A stretch of DNA of 64,000 nucleotides from an uncultured Alistipes sp. (GCA_944321945.1 CALUNE010000004.1:1-64000), one strand, 5' to 3'. Positions 8,339 through 17,804 are shown, numbered from the stretch's first letter. Numbers and translations are program-made. Notes: a model not told the origin generated them from the sequence alone.

Positions 8339-9586
8339 ATGAAACGTTCCGACATAGAGATCATGGCCCCCGTGGGCTCCTACGAATCGCTGGCCGCCGC
8401 CATCCAGGCCGGCGCCGACGCCGTCTACTTCGGCGTCGGAAAGCTCAACATGCGCTCGGCCTCGGCCGCCAACTTCACGCTCGACGACCTGGAGCGCATC
8501 TCCGAAAAGGCCCGCAAGGCCGGCGTCAAAAGCTATCTCACGGTCAATACGGTCGTCTACGAGGACGAAATCGACGACCTGCATGCCGTCATCGACCGCG
8601 CCAAACAGGCCGGCATCGACGCCATCATCGCCTCGGATCTGGCCGCCATCCTCTACGCCCGGCAGATCGGACAGGAGGTCCACATCTCCACGCAGTGCAA
8701 CATCTCGAACTCCGAAGCCGTACGCTTCTACGCCCAGTGGGCCGACACGGTGGTGCTGGCCCGCGAACTGACCCTCGAGCAGGTGGCCGAGATTCACCGC
8801 CGCATCAAGCAGGAGGACATCCGCGGTCCGCGCGGCCAGCAGGTTCAGATCGAGATGTTCGCCCACGGCGCCCTGTGCATGTCCGTCTCGGGGCGCTGCT
8901 ACCTCTCGCTCTACGAAACCGGCTGCTCGGCCAACCGCGGAGCCTGCCGCCAGCTGTGCCGCCGCAAATACACCGTCACCGACACGGAAACCGGCGCCCA
9001 GCTCGACATCGACGGCCGCTACGTCCTCTCGCCCAAGGATCTCTGTACGATCGACTTCCTCGACAAGATGATCGCCGCGGGGGTACGCGTCCTGAAGATC
9101 GAGGGCCGCGCCCGCGGCGCGGAGTATGTCAAGCGCGTGGTGGAGTGCTACGACCAGGCCCTGAAGGCCCTCGAGGCGGGCCGCTACACCCCCGAACTGG
9201 CCGCCTCGCTCAAGGAGCGGCTTCGTGAAGTCTTCAACCGCGGATTCTGGGAGGGATACTACGCCGGACGCCCCGTCGCCGAACACAGTTCGGCCTACGG
9301 ATCCTCGGCCACCCGGCGAAAGGTCTATGTCGGCAAGGTGGTCAATTTCTACAAGAAACTCTCGGTGGCCGAGGTGGCCGTCGAGGCGGCGCCCGTCAGT
9401 GTCGGCGACGCGATCTTCTTCCTCGGAGCCACCACCGGCGTGGCCGAACAGACCCTCACCGAACTCCACGGACCCGACGGCCAACCCTGCCAAAGCGTCT
9501 CCCAGGGAGAACTCTGCGCCATCCGGACCCCGGGGCTGATCCGCCGCGGAGATCAGCTCTACAAATTTGTCGGAACGGAACCCTAA
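8339..9586 (+). CDS. U32 family peptidase / tRNA hydroxylation protein (TrhP-like)
   Basis: 415 residues. It starts with the family's APVGSYESLAAAIQAGADAV segment and contains the U32 signature around residues 175-210: MFAHGALCMSVSGRCYLS, then CSANRGACRQLCRR with four cysteines suited to an iron-sulfur cluster. Relatives called YegQ/TrhP take part in prephenate-dependent 5-hydroxyuridine formation in tRNA, while others are annotated as collagenase-like peptidases. The tRNA role is the more likely for a protein of this length, but this is inference. It starts 7 nt after the isoprenyl synthase stop. Confidence 0.9.
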   Translation: MKRSDIEIMAPVGSYESLAAAIQAGADAVYFGVGKLNMRSASAANFTLDDLERISEKARKAGVKSYLTVNTVVYEDEIDDLHAVIDRAKQAGIDAIIASDLAAILYARQIGQEVHISTQCNISNSEAVRFYAQWADTVVLARELTLEQVAEIHRRIKQEDIRGPRGQQVQIEMFAHGALCMSVSGRCYLSLYETGCSANRGACRQLCRRKYTVTDTETGAQLDIDGRYVLSPKDLCTIDFLDKMIAAGVRVLKIEGRARGAEYVKRVVECYDQALKALEAGRYTPELAASLKERLREVFNRGFWEGYYAGRPVAEHSSAYGSSATRRKVYVGKVVNFYKKLSVAEVAVEAAPVSVGDAIFFLGATTGVAEQTLTELHGPDGQPCQSVSQGELCAIRTPGLIRRGDQLYKFVGTEP

Positions 9587-9604
9587 CTCAAAATTCAATA
9601 AACG

Positions 9605-10747
9605 ATGGACTCAAAAACTTCCACTCAAAAGGCGCAACCGACAGCTCCGCAACGGCTGCTTTCGCTCGACACGCTTCGAGGATTCGACATGCTCTTCATC
9701 ATGGGCTTCGCCGGCCTGGTCGTATCCATTTGCCACCTGTGGCCCGGCGACTTCTCCGACTGGCTCATTGCCCAGATGGGACACGCCCGCTGGGACGGAT
9801 TCTTCCATCACGACACGATCTTCCCGCTCTTCCTCTTCATCGCGGGCATCTCGTTCCCCTTCTCGCTGGCCAAACAACGCTCGAAAGGGTTCAGCGACGG
9901 CCATATCCGCGCCAAAATCATCCGCCGCGGCCTGACGCTCGTCGTCCTGGGAATGGTCTACAACGGACTGCTCCAGCTCAATCTCCACTCGATCCGCATT
10001 CCGAGCGTCCTGGGCCGCATCGGTCTGGCGTGGATGTTCGCGGCGCTGATCTACATGCACTGCCGCCTCAGAACCCGTATCGTGGTGGCCGTCGTGCTGC
10101 TGGCCGCCTACACGCTCGTCCTGCAGTTCGTCCCGGCTCCCGATGCCCCCGATGCCGGACCGCTCTCCTACAGCGGCAATATCGTCGGATATATTGACCG
10201 CACGCTCATCCCGTCGCACATCAACAACCCCGGCAAGTTCGATCCGGAGGGTATCCTGAGCACCGTTCCGGCCATCGTCACCGCCCTGCTGGGCATGTTC
10301 ACCGGAGCATTCGTCCGCAGCAGCGACCCCAAACTCACCGGATCGCGCAAAGCCCTCTACATGGCTGCCGGCGCCGTCGTGCTGCTCGTCGCCGCCCTGA
10401 TCTGGAACCAGTGGCAGCCCATCAACAAGAGCCTCTGGGACGGTGCGTTCGTCTGCGCCGCCGGCGCCTACTCGCTCGGCATGTTCGCCCTGTTCTACTA
10501 CCTGATCGACGTCCGCCAGTGGCGCCGCTGGACCTTCTTCTTCAAGGTCATCGGCGTCAACTCGATCACGATCTACCTCGGACAGCGAATGATCAACTTC
10601 AGCTACACCTCGAAGTTCCTCTTCGGAGGAATCGCCGACAAGCTGCCTCCCGAAATGGGCGACATCATCCTCGGCATCGGATACATCGCCTGCTGCTGGC
10701 TGATGCTCTGGTTCTTCGACCGCCAGAAGGTCTATCTCAAGGTGTGA
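9605..10747 (+). CDS. DUF5009 / HGSNAT-like membrane acyltransferase
   Basis: 380 residues with about ten transmembrane helices. The RLLSLDTLRGFDMLF start is typical of the YeiB/HGSNAT superfamily. The FFHHDTIFPLFLFIAGISFP segment contains the His that, in the human lysosomal heparan-alpha-glucosaminide N-acetyltransferase, accepts the acetyl group. It probably moves acetyl groups across the inner membrane onto a sugar, but the substrate is unknown. It starts 18 nt after the U32 gene and ends just before a strong terminator, so it closes the operon. Confidence 0.88.
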   Translation: MDSKTSTQKAQPTAPQRLLSLDTLRGFDMLFIMGFAGLVVSICHLWPGDFSDWLIAQMGHARWDGFFHHDTIFPLFLFIAGISFPFSLAKQRSKGFSDGHIRAKIIRRGLTLVVLGMVYNGLLQLNLHSIRIPSVLGRIGLAWMFAALIYMHCRLRTRIVVAVVLLAAYTLVLQFVPAPDAPDAGPLSYSGNIVGYIDRTLIPSHINNPGKFDPEGILSTVPAIVTALLGMFTGAFVRSSDPKLTGSRKALYMAAGAVVLLVAALIWNQWQPINKSLWDGAFVCAAGAYSLGMFALFYYLIDVRQWRRWTFFFKVIGVNSITIYLGQRMINFSYTSKFLFGGIADKLPPEMGDIILGIGYIACCWLMLWFFDRQKVYLKV

Positions 10748-10770
10748 GCCCGCGCCACAACCCACCCGCA

Positions 10771-10797
10771 AAGTCCCGGTCCAAACCGGGACTTTTT
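10771..10797 (+). terminator. Intrinsic terminator
   Basis: Stem AAGTCCCGGT/ACCGGGACTT with a 6-nt loop, followed by TTT. It ends the operon running from the isoprenyl synthase to the acyltransferase-like gene. Confidence 0.85.
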
Positions 10798-10873
10798 ATA
10801 TTACGCTCCGGCCGGAATCGGCGCTGGGTAACAAAAATTCGGGACAATCGATCCGTCTGCGATCCTCTTTTCG

Positions 10874-10881
10874 TATCTTTG
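10874..10881 (+). promoter_or_regulatory. Promoter -7 box for the MFS gene
   Basis: TATCTTTG ends 6 nt before the ATG at 10888. If the ATG at 10888 is used, the mRNA is probably leaderless. If the in-frame ATG at 10933 is used, the leader is about 45 nt. Confidence 0.6.
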
Positions 10882-10887
10882 CAGCCG

Positions 10888-12303
10888 ATGCTTCACCCTT
10901 CAAACATATCCACCCCCGCGGACGGAATTCCGATGCCACGCCGCCTGGGGGCCATCCTCGCCGTCTCGTTCGGCGTCTCGCTCTCGGTCATCGACGGCTC
11001 GATCGCCAACGTCGCCCTGCCGACCATCAGCACCCAGCTCGGCATCTCGGCCGCCGATTCGATCTGGATCGTCAACGCCTATCAGCTGGCCATCATGGTC
11101 TCGCTGCTCTCGTTCTCGGCCCTGGGCGATGTGATCGGCTACCGCAAGATCTACATCGGCGGTCTGGCCCTCTTCACGGTGGCTTCGGTGGGATGCGCCC
11201 TCTCGCAGTCGTTCCAGAGCCTCGTGCTGGCCCGCGTCATGCAGGGATTCGGCGCCGCAGCCGTCACGTCGGTCAACACCACGCTGGTCCGCTTCATCTA
11301 CCCGCGCAACCGTCTCGGCCGGGGACTCGGCATCAATGCCACGGTCGTCGCCGTGTCGTCGGTCGCCGGCCCGACAATCGCCGCCGGAATCCTCTCCGTC
11401 GCCGAATGGCCCTGGCTCTTCGCCGTCAACATCCCCGTCGGACTGGCCGCCCTGACACTCAGCCACCGATTCCTCCCCTCGAACCCCGTCAAGGACGCCG
11501 CCCACCACTTCAGCTGGCGCGACGCCGTGATGAATGCCCTGACGTTCGGTCTGCTGATGGCCTCGATCGAGGGTTTCTCACACGGCCTCGACCCGAAGCT
11601 CCTCTCGCTCGGAATCGCCGTCCTGCTCATCATCGGATTCTTGTTCATCCGCTCGCAACTGCACGAAACCTATCCGATCCTGCCGTTCGACCTGCTGCGC
11701 ATCCCGATCTTCTCGGTCTCGGTGCTCACGTCGATCTGCTCGTTCCTCGGGCAGATGCTCGCCATGGTGGCCCTGCCCTTCTATCTGCAGCACACGTGCG
11801 GCTACAACGACGTGCAGACCGGTCTGCTGCTCACGGCCTGGCCCGCCATCATCATGGTCGTGGCGCCGGTGGCGGGACTGCTCGTCGAACGCGTCCATGC
11901 CGGACTGCTCGGCGGCGTGGGGCTCACGGCCATGGCCGCGGGGCTCTTCCTGCTGGCCCTGCTGCCCGACAACCCCTCGCAGGGCGACATCGTCTGGCGG
12001 CTGATGCTCTGCGGCGCCGGTTTCGGATTCTTCCAGTCCCCGAACAACAGCATCCTGATCGCCTCGGCTCCCCCCTCGCGCAGCGGTTCGGCCAGCGGCA
12101 TGCTCGCCTCGGCCCGTCTGGTCGGTCAGACCACCGGCGCCGCCCTGATGGCCCTGCTCTTCCACCTGCTGCCCCAGAACAGCACCCATGCCGCTCTGAT
12201 TCTGGCCGGTTGCTTCGCCATCGCCGCCGCCCTAATCAGCTTCTCGCGCCTCTCGCTGCCGCTGCCCGAAGGGCTGACCCGCAAACGCAAACCCCACGCA
12301 TGA
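10888..12303 (+). CDS. MFS transporter, DHA2 (14-helix) drug exporter type
   Basis: 471 residues with about 14 hydrophobic segments. The motif SVIDGSIANVALPTIS in the first helix region is the DHA2 signature (as in EmrB/QacA). It is followed by YQLAIMVSLLSFSALGDVIGYRK, which contains the loop 2-3 MFS motif. It should export a hydrophobic or cationic compound using the proton gradient; the substrate is unknown. No EmrA-type or outer-membrane partner is adjacent. The ATG at 10933 (MPRRLG) is an alternative start that would remove 15 non-hydrophobic residues. The stop overlaps the start of the next gene (ATGA). Confidence 0.92.
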   Translation: MLHPSNISTPADGIPMPRRLGAILAVSFGVSLSVIDGSIANVALPTISTQLGISAADSIWIVNAYQLAIMVSLLSFSALGDVIGYRKIYIGGLALFTVASVGCALSQSFQSLVLARVMQGFGAAAVTSVNTTLVRFIYPRNRLGRGLGINATVVAVSSVAGPTIAAGILSVAEWPWLFAVNIPVGLAALTLSHRFLPSNPVKDAAHHFSWRDAVMNALTFGLLMASIEGFSHGLDPKLLSLGIAVLLIIGFLFIRSQLHETYPILPFDLLRIPIFSVSVLTSICSFLGQMLAMVALPFYLQHTCGYNDVQTGLLLTAWPAIIMVVAPVAGLLVERVHAGLLGGVGLTAMAAGLFLLALLPDNPSQGDIVWRLMLCGAGFGFFQSPNNSILIASAPPSRSGSASGMLASARLVGQTTGAALMALLFHLLPQNSTHAALILAGCFAIAAALISFSRLSLPLPEGLTRKRKPHA

Positions 12304-13310
12304 GACCGCTGCCGCTGTTGCTGCTTCTGCTCGCGCCGCTCGGCGCAGCGGCCCGACAGGCGGATTCGCTCCGCTTCATCCGCCCGCCCTATCTCCGCGA
12401 AGGCGACACGGTGGCGATCGTCGCCCCGGCCGGGAAACTCCCCGAAAAGATCGATACGGCGAAGATCCGCCAACGATTCGAGGAGTGGGGGCTCCACGTG
12501 CGGTTCGGCACCTGTCAGAACCCGGACAAGGAGGCCTACTTCGCCGCTCCGGACAGTATGCGCGCCGCCGAACTGCAGGCCGCCATCGACGATCCGTCGG
12601 TGAAGGCCGTCATCGCCTGCCGCGGCGGCTACGGATCGGTGCGGCTGCTGCCCCTCGTGCAGCTCGAAGCGCTGCGCGAACACCCGAAATGGATCGTCGG
12701 TTTCAGCGACATCACCACGCTGCACCTCGCTCTGAGGCGGCTGCACATCGAGAGCATTCACGGTCCGATGCCCGCCGGATTCCGCCTCGATGAGTGCGAA
12801 GAGCCCGACGAACGCGACCTCTCGGCCGAATCGCTGCGCAGCGCCCTCTTCGGCCAGACCCGCCGCATCGAGCTCGAGGCGCATCCGTTCAACCGTCCGG
12901 GTCGGGCCCGGGGCCGGCTGGCCGGCGGCAACCTCACCGTGATCTGCGCCGCCAACGGAACCCCCGAAGCCCTGCAGACCGATACGCCCACAATCCTCTT
13001 CATCGAGGAGATCGGCGAATTCGCCTACCGTATCGACCGCATGATGCAGAGCCTCGTGCGTTGCGGCGTGCTGCACAACCTGCGCGGCATCGTCGTGGGG
13101 CACTTCACCCGCACGCTCGGCTGCGACCGCTTCGGCGTCGAGAGCCCCGAGGCGCTGCTCGACCGCTACACCCGCCGGCTGGGCATTCCGGTCGTCTACG
13201 GTCTCCCGGCCGGCCACGATGATCCCAACCTGGCCCTCTACCTGGGCCGCGACATCCAACTGCAGGTCGACGAACAGGGCGCCTGTATCGATTTCTGCAC
13301 CGCCGAGTGA
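12300..13310 (+). CDS. LD-carboxypeptidase, S66 family (LdcA/MccF-like)
   Basis: 336 residues, with an apparent signal peptide (about 1-20), so probably periplasmic. S66 serine peptidases cut the bond before D-Ala in the tetrapeptide stems of recycled murein. The nucleophile elbow reads CRGGYGSVRLL, with the conserved Ser after GGYG. An FIEEIGE segment and a VVGHFTR segment carry the Glu and His expected for the Ser-Glu-His triad. It overlaps the MFS gene by 4 nt (ATGA), so translation is probably coupled. MccF-type enzymes give immunity to microcin C-like antibiotics, a less likely alternative role next to an exporter. Confidence 0.9.
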   Translation: MRPLPLLLLLLAPLGAAARQADSLRFIRPPYLREGDTVAIVAPAGKLPEKIDTAKIRQRFEEWGLHVRFGTCQNPDKEAYFAAPDSMRAAELQAAIDDPSVKAVIACRGGYGSVRLLPLVQLEALREHPKWIVGFSDITTLHLALRRLHIESIHGPMPAGFRLDECEEPDERDLSAESLRSALFGQTRRIELEAHPFNRPGRARGRLAGGNLTVICAANGTPEALQTDTPTILFIEEIGEFAYRIDRMMQSLVRCGVLHNLRGIVVGHFTRTLGCDRFGVESPEALLDRYTRRLGIPVVYGLPAGHDDPNLALYLGRDIQLQVDEQGACIDFCTAE

Positions 13311-13329
13311 CGTTTTTCCGATTTTTCGC

Positions 13330-13337
13330 TATCTTTG
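13330..13337 (+). promoter_or_regulatory. Promoter -7 box for the aminopeptidase P gene
   Basis: TATCTTTG, 19 nt before the ATG at 13357. Confidence 0.6.
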
Positions 13338-13356
13338 TGGAAAACACCAAAGCACT

Positions 13357-14748
13357 ATGTTTTCCGCAAAAACCTATACCGCACGCCGGCGCGAACTCCG
13401 CACCCGCATCGGGCAGGGCATCGTCCTGCTGCCCGGAAACGGCCTCGCTCCGAACAATTACCCCAACAACGCCTACTACTTCCGCCAGGACTCCACGTTC
13501 CGCTACTACTTCGGACTGAACGTCCCCTCGGTGGTCGGACTGATCGACGCCGATTCGGGCGAAGAGGCCCTCTACGGCGACGACTTCACCGTCGAGGACA
13601 TCATCTGGACCGGCCCCCAGCCCACGCTCCGCGAAATGGGCGCCGAGGTCGGCGTGACGCAGACCTTCCCGATGGCCGAACTGGCCGCACGTCTGCGCAA
13701 GGCCATCGCCCTGGGCCGGAAGATCCACTACCTGCCCCCCTATCGCGGCGAAACCAAACTCCTGTTATCCGATCTGCTCGGCATCAAACCCGCCGCCCTG
13801 CACGACTACAAGTCGGTGGAACTGATGTTCGCCGTGGCCGAAATGCGCGAAAAAAAGAGCGCCGAGGAGATCGCCGAAATGGAACGCGCCTTCCATATCG
13901 GTTACGAAATGCATACGCTGGCCATGAAGATGTGCCGCCCGGGTGTTGTCGAGCGTGAAATCGCCGGCGCCATCGAAGGGGTCGCCAAATCGATGGGACA
14001 GGGCGTCTCGTTCCCCTCGATCGTCTCGCAGCACGGCGAAACGCTCCACAACCTCAACGCCGACGGCGTCCTCGAAGAGGGCCGTCTGCTGCTGTGCGAC
14101 GCCGGCGGCGAAAGCGTCGAGGGTTACTGCTCGGACCATACCCGAACCTATCCCGTCAGCGGCCGGTTCACCCAGAAGCAGAAGGAGATCTACAACATCG
14201 TCCTGGCCGCCCACGACCATGTCGCACGCATCGTCAAGCCCCACATGATGTACACGGAGATCCACAACGCCGCCTACATGGTGCTGGCCGAAGGGCTGGT
14301 CGGACTGGGGCTGCTGAAGGGCTCGCCGGCCGATGCCGTCGCCGCCGGTGCCATGACGATGCTCATGCCCCACGGTCTGGGACACGGCCTGGGAATGGAC
14401 GTGCACGACTGCGAAGCCATGGGCGAACGCTCGTTCGACTTCTCGTCGATCGCCAAACGCGCCGCACAGTCCGGAACCTGCGTCTACCGCTCGGCCTGGC
14501 GGATCGAACCCGGAACGATCTTGACCGACGAACCCGGACTCTACTTCATCCCCGCGCTGATCGACAAGTGCCGCGCCGAGGGACTCTACAAGGGAATCGT
14601 CGACTACGACGCCCTGGATGCCTACCGCGATTTCGGCGGCATCCGCATCGAGGATGACATCCTGGTCACCGAAACCGGAAGCCGCATCATCGGCGACCGC
14701 AAGATCCCCGTGACGGTCGAGGAGCTGGAGGCCGTCGTCGGAAAATAA
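13357..14748 (+). CDS. pepP: Aminopeptidase P (Xaa-Pro aminopeptidase, M24B)
   Basis: 463 residues. An N-terminal creatinase-like domain (about 1-165) is followed by a pita-bread metallopeptidase domain. Metal ligands are visible in order: Asp in LLCDAGGES, Asp in SDHTRTYP, His in GHGLGMDVHD, Glu in TDEPGLYF and Glu in GGIRIEDD. The enzyme removes N-terminal residues that precede proline and normally uses two Mn ions. No signal peptide is seen, so it should be cytoplasmic. The esterase gene follows after 13 nt on the same strand. Confidence 0.93.
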   Translation: MFSAKTYTARRRELRTRIGQGIVLLPGNGLAPNNYPNNAYYFRQDSTFRYYFGLNVPSVVGLIDADSGEEALYGDDFTVEDIIWTGPQPTLREMGAEVGVTQTFPMAELAARLRKAIALGRKIHYLPPYRGETKLLLSDLLGIKPAALHDYKSVELMFAVAEMREKKSAEEIAEMERAFHIGYEMHTLAMKMCRPGVVEREIAGAIEGVAKSMGQGVSFPSIVSQHGETLHNLNADGVLEEGRLLLCDAGGESVEGYCSDHTRTYPVSGRFTQKQKEIYNIVLAAHDHVARIVKPHMMYTEIHNAAYMVLAEGLVGLGLLKGSPADAVAAGAMTMLMPHGLGHGLGMDVHDCEAMGERSFDFSSIAKRAAQSGTCVYRSAWRIEPGTILTDEPGLYFIPALIDKCRAEGLYKGIVDYDALDAYRDFGGIRIEDDILVTETGSRIIGDRKIPVTVEELEAVVGK

Positions 14749-14761
14749 CCCAAGCCGAATC

Positions 14762-15430
14762 ATGAAAAAACACCTGTTTCTCCTGCTGGCGGCTCTGCCG
14801 CTGTTTGCCGCGGCCCAGCAACCCGCCGACTGGGCCAACTACGGCCGTTATGCCGAGGCCAACGCCCGACTCGAAAAAGCCCCCGAAGTCGTCTTCATGG
14901 GCAACTCGATCACCGACGGCTGGGACGACGCCCATCCGGAATTCTTCTCCGACAACAACTACGCCTGCCGCGGTATCAGCGGACAGGTCACCTCGCAGAT
15001 GCTATGCCGCTTCCGCGCCGACGTCATCAACCTCCACCCCAAGGCGGTGGTGATTCTGGCCGGAACCAACGACCTGGCCCTCAACAACGGCCCGATCGCC
15101 ATGGAACACATCGTCGAGAACATCGTCTCGATGGCCGAACTGGCCCGCGCCGCCGGAATCAAACCCATCCTCTGCTCGGTACTCCCCGCCGGGAAATATC
15201 CCTGGAGACCCGAAGTCGAGGATGTAGCCGGAAAAATCCGCACGCTCAACGCGCAGGTCAAGGCCTGGGCCGATGCGAACGGCGTCCGCTGGGTCGACTA
15301 CCATGCCGCCATGGATGCCGGCGACGGCTCGATGCGCAGCGAACTGACCCGCGACGGAGTCCATCCTACCCGCCAGGGTTACGACGTCATGGAGCAGATC
15401 CTCGTCCCGGTACTCGACGCCGCAAAGTAG
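14762..15430 (+). CDS. SGNH/GDSL-family esterase, secreted
   Basis: 222 residues with a signal peptide (MKKHLFLLLAALPLFAAAQQ). The SGNH blocks are present: block I FMGNSITDGW with the nucleophilic Ser, the block II Gly in CRGISGQ, block III AGTNDLA with the Asn, and block V DGVHPTRQGY with the Asp and His. It should hydrolyse an acetyl or acyl ester, probably on a glycan, in the periplasm. No carbohydrate-utilisation genes are adjacent, so the substrate is open. Confidence 0.9.
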   Translation: MKKHLFLLLAALPLFAAAQQPADWANYGRYAEANARLEKAPEVVFMGNSITDGWDDAHPEFFSDNNYACRGISGQVTSQMLCRFRADVINLHPKAVVILAGTNDLALNNGPIAMEHIVENIVSMAELARAAGIKPILCSVLPAGKYPWRPEVEDVAGKIRTLNAQVKAWADANGVRWVDYHAAMDAGDGSMRSELTRDGVHPTRQGYDVMEQILVPVLDAAK

Positions 15431-15453
15431 CCCGGACTTCGCTGAAACCTCCG

Positions 15454-15480
15454 AAAATCGCCCCGCAAGGGCGATTTTTT
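15454..15480 (+). terminator. Intrinsic terminator
   Basis: Stem AAAATCGCC/GGCGATTTT with a short loop and a run of T residues, 24 nt after the esterase stop. Confidence 0.85.
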
Positions 15481-15513
15481 CGTTCCGGGCGGTTGTTTTT
15501 CCCGATTATTTCG

Positions 15514-15521
15514 TATATTTA
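15514..15521 (+). promoter_or_regulatory. Probable promoter -7 box for the EF-G paralogue
   Basis: TATATTTA differs from TAnnTTTG in the last base. It would give an unusually long 5' leader of about 120 nt before the ATG at 15648, which is long enough for post-transcriptional control. I see no strong hairpin in the leader. Confidence 0.4.
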
Positions 15522-15647
15522 TAGTCGCGCGCCAAAACGGGCCGGCCAACAGGATCATCCCCGCAGGCCAAAACCCGCTCACTGTAATACCCCGTCAGGA
15601 CGCCGCACCAACCCGAAACGAAACCAAAAACCTAAAACTTTCGGAAT

Positions 15648-17804
15648 ATGAAAAACTATTCAGCCAAGGAGATCAAGAACATCGTACTCATCGGTGCCCC
15701 CGGCACGGGAAAAACTACCCTTGCCGAAGCGATGGCTTATGAAGGGAAAGTCATCGATCGCAGGGGTAGTATCGAGACCAACAACACGCTCTCGGACAAC
15801 ACGGATATCGAGCATGAATACAAACGCTCGATCTATTCCACGATCCTCTTCACCGAATTCATGGACCGAAAACTCAATATCATCGACTGCCCCGGGTCGG
15901 ACGATTTCTGCGGAAACCTCTTCTCGGCCTTCAAGGTCGGTGACGTCGGCGTATTCCTCTTCAATGCCCAGAACGGATGGGAGGTCGGCAGCGAAATCCA
16001 GGCCCGCTACGCCCGTCTGCTCAAAAAACCCGTCATCGGCGTCATCAACCAGCTCGACGCCGACAAGGCTTCGTTCGAGGCCACGTTCGATTCGATCAAG
16101 GCCGCTTCGCGAGTCAAACCCGTCATCGTCCAGTATCCCGTCAACCAGGGCGCCTCGTTCAACGCCTTCATCGACGTGCTGCTCATGAAGATGTACCGCT
16201 TCAAGGACAACGACGGCCACCGCGAAGAGCTCGAAATCCCCGCCGAAGAGATGGAAAAGGCCCTGGAGCTCAACAAGGAGCTGGTCGAAATGGCCGCCGA
16301 ACACGACGAGGCCCTCATGGAACTCTACTTCGACAAGGGAACGCTCACGCAGGACGATATCCGCGCCGGACTGAAGATCGGCGTCTCGAAACGCGAAGTC
16401 ATGCCCATCTTCTGCGCCAGCGGCAAACGCGACATCGGTACGAAACGTCTGATGGAGTTCATCATCAACGTCGCCCCCGGCCCGCTCAAGGCCCCCGCAT
16501 TCCTCTCGACCGAGGGGCAGGAGATCCTTGCCGACGAGTCGGCTCCAGCCGTGGCCTTCGTCTTCAAGAGCCAGCTCGAACAGCATATCGGCGAAATCTC
16601 CTACTTCCGTGTCATCCGCGGCAAACTTACCGAGGGTACGGAACTCGTCAACACCCGCACGGGTAACAAGGAGAAACTCTCGCAACTCTTCGCCGTGGCC
16701 GGCAAAAACCGCATCAAGGTCACCGAACTCTCGGCCGGCGACATCGGCTGCACCGTCAAACTGAAGGGTACGCGCACGAACGACACCCTCTCGTCGGCCG
16801 CCGATCTCGTGACGATCGAACCCATCGTCTTCCCCGAACCCCGCTACCGCGCCGCCATCAAGTGCAAGGAGCAGAGCGACGAGGAGAAACTCGGCAAACT
16901 GCTCAACGATGCCAAGTACGAAGACCCGACCATCCTGGTCGAATACTCCAAGGAGCTCAAGCAGACCATCATCCAGGGCCAGGGCGAACACCACCTGAAC
17001 ATCCTCCGCTCGCGCATCGAAAAGGAGAACAAACTCCCCTACGAGTACATCGCCCCGAAGATCCCCTATCGCGAGACGATCACCAAGGTCGCGCAGGCCG
17101 ACTACCGCCACAAGAAACAGTCCGGCGGCGCCGGTCAGTTCGGCGAGGTCCACATGATCATCGAACCCTACTACGAGGGAATCCCCGAACCCAAGAACTA
17201 CAAGGTCCCCGGAAAGGGCGACATGACGGTCAACGTCAAGAGCAAGGAGGAGTACGACCTGCCGTGGGGCGGCAAACTCCAGTTCTACTCGGCCATCGTC
17301 GGCGGCGCAATCGACGCCCGCTTCATGCCCGCCATCCTGAAGGGTATCATGGAGAAGATGGACGAAGGCCCGCTGACGGGTTCCTACGCCCGCGACATCC
17401 GCGTCATTATCTACGACGGCAAGATGCACCCGGTGGATTCGAACGAAATCTCGTTCAAGCTCGCCGCCCGAAACGCCTTCAAGGAGGCTTTCCGCAACGC
17501 CGGACCCAAGATCATGGAACCGATCTACAACGTCGAGGTCCTCGTACCGAGCGAGTACATGGGCGCCGTGATGAGCGACCTGCAGAACCGCCGCGCCATG
17601 ATCGCCGGCATGGAGTCCGACAAGGGTTTCGACCGCCTCAACGCCCTCGTGCCGCTGGCCGAACTCTACCGCTACTCGACGACCCTCTCGTCGCTGACCT
17701 CCGGCTCGGCCACCTACACCATGAAGTTCTCCTCCTACGAACAGGTACCCTCCGACGTGCAGGACAAACTGCTCAAGGCCTACACCGATACCGACGAGGA
17801 TTGA
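15648..17804 (+). CDS. EF-G paralogue with degenerate GTPase motifs (EF-G2-like)
   Basis: 718 residues with the five-domain layout of elongation factor G. The P-loop is GAPGTGKTT instead of the AHIDAGKTT usual for EF-G. The switch I RGIT motif appears as RSIY, the switch II DTPGH motif as DCPGS (Ser84 in place of the catalytic His), and the base-recognition NKxD motif as NQLD. Domains III-V are well kept, including the domain IV start (QSGGAGQFGEVHMIIEP) and SYARDIRV. Bacteroides thetaiotaomicron has been reported to encode an EF-G paralogue without GTPase activity that works in translation under carbon limitation and is needed for gut colonisation. This gene looks like its counterpart, which is inference from the motif losses. 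It is a single-gene unit between two terminators. Confidence 0.88.
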   Translation: MKNYSAKEIKNIVLIGAPGTGKTTLAEAMAYEGKVIDRRGSIETNNTLSDNTDIEHEYKRSIYSTILFTEFMDRKLNIIDCPGSDDFCGNLFSAFKVGDVGVFLFNAQNGWEVGSEIQARYARLLKKPVIGVINQLDADKASFEATFDSIKAASRVKPVIVQYPVNQGASFNAFIDVLLMKMYRFKDNDGHREELEIPAEEMEKALELNKELVEMAAEHDEALMELYFDKGTLTQDDIRAGLKIGVSKREVMPIFCASGKRDIGTKRLMEFIINVAPGPLKAPAFLSTEGQEILADESAPAVAFVFKSQLEQHIGEISYFRVIRGKLTEGTELVNTRTGNKEKLSQLFAVAGKNRIKVTELSAGDIGCTVKLKGTRTNDTLSSAADLVTIEPIVFPEPRYRAAIKCKEQSDEEKLGKLLNDAKYEDPTILVEYSKELKQTIIQGQGEHHLNILRSRIEKENKLPYEYIAPKIPYRETITKVAQADYRHKKQSGGAGQFGEVHMIIEPYYEGIPEPKNYKVPGKGDMTVNVKSKEEYDLPWGGKLQFYSAIVGGAIDARFMPAILKGIMEKMDEGPLTGSYARDIRVIIYDGKMHPVDSNEISFKLAARNAFKEAFRNAGPKIMEPIYNVEVLVPSEYMGAVMSDLQNRRAMIAGMESDKGFDRLNALVPLAELYRYSTTLSSLTSGSATYTMKFSSYEQVPSDVQDKLLKAYTDTDED

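Noticed and set aside
12300..13310. MccF-type microcin immunity
   Set aside because: An exporter gene precedes it, but no microcin synthesis genes are present and the signal peptide fits murein recycling better.
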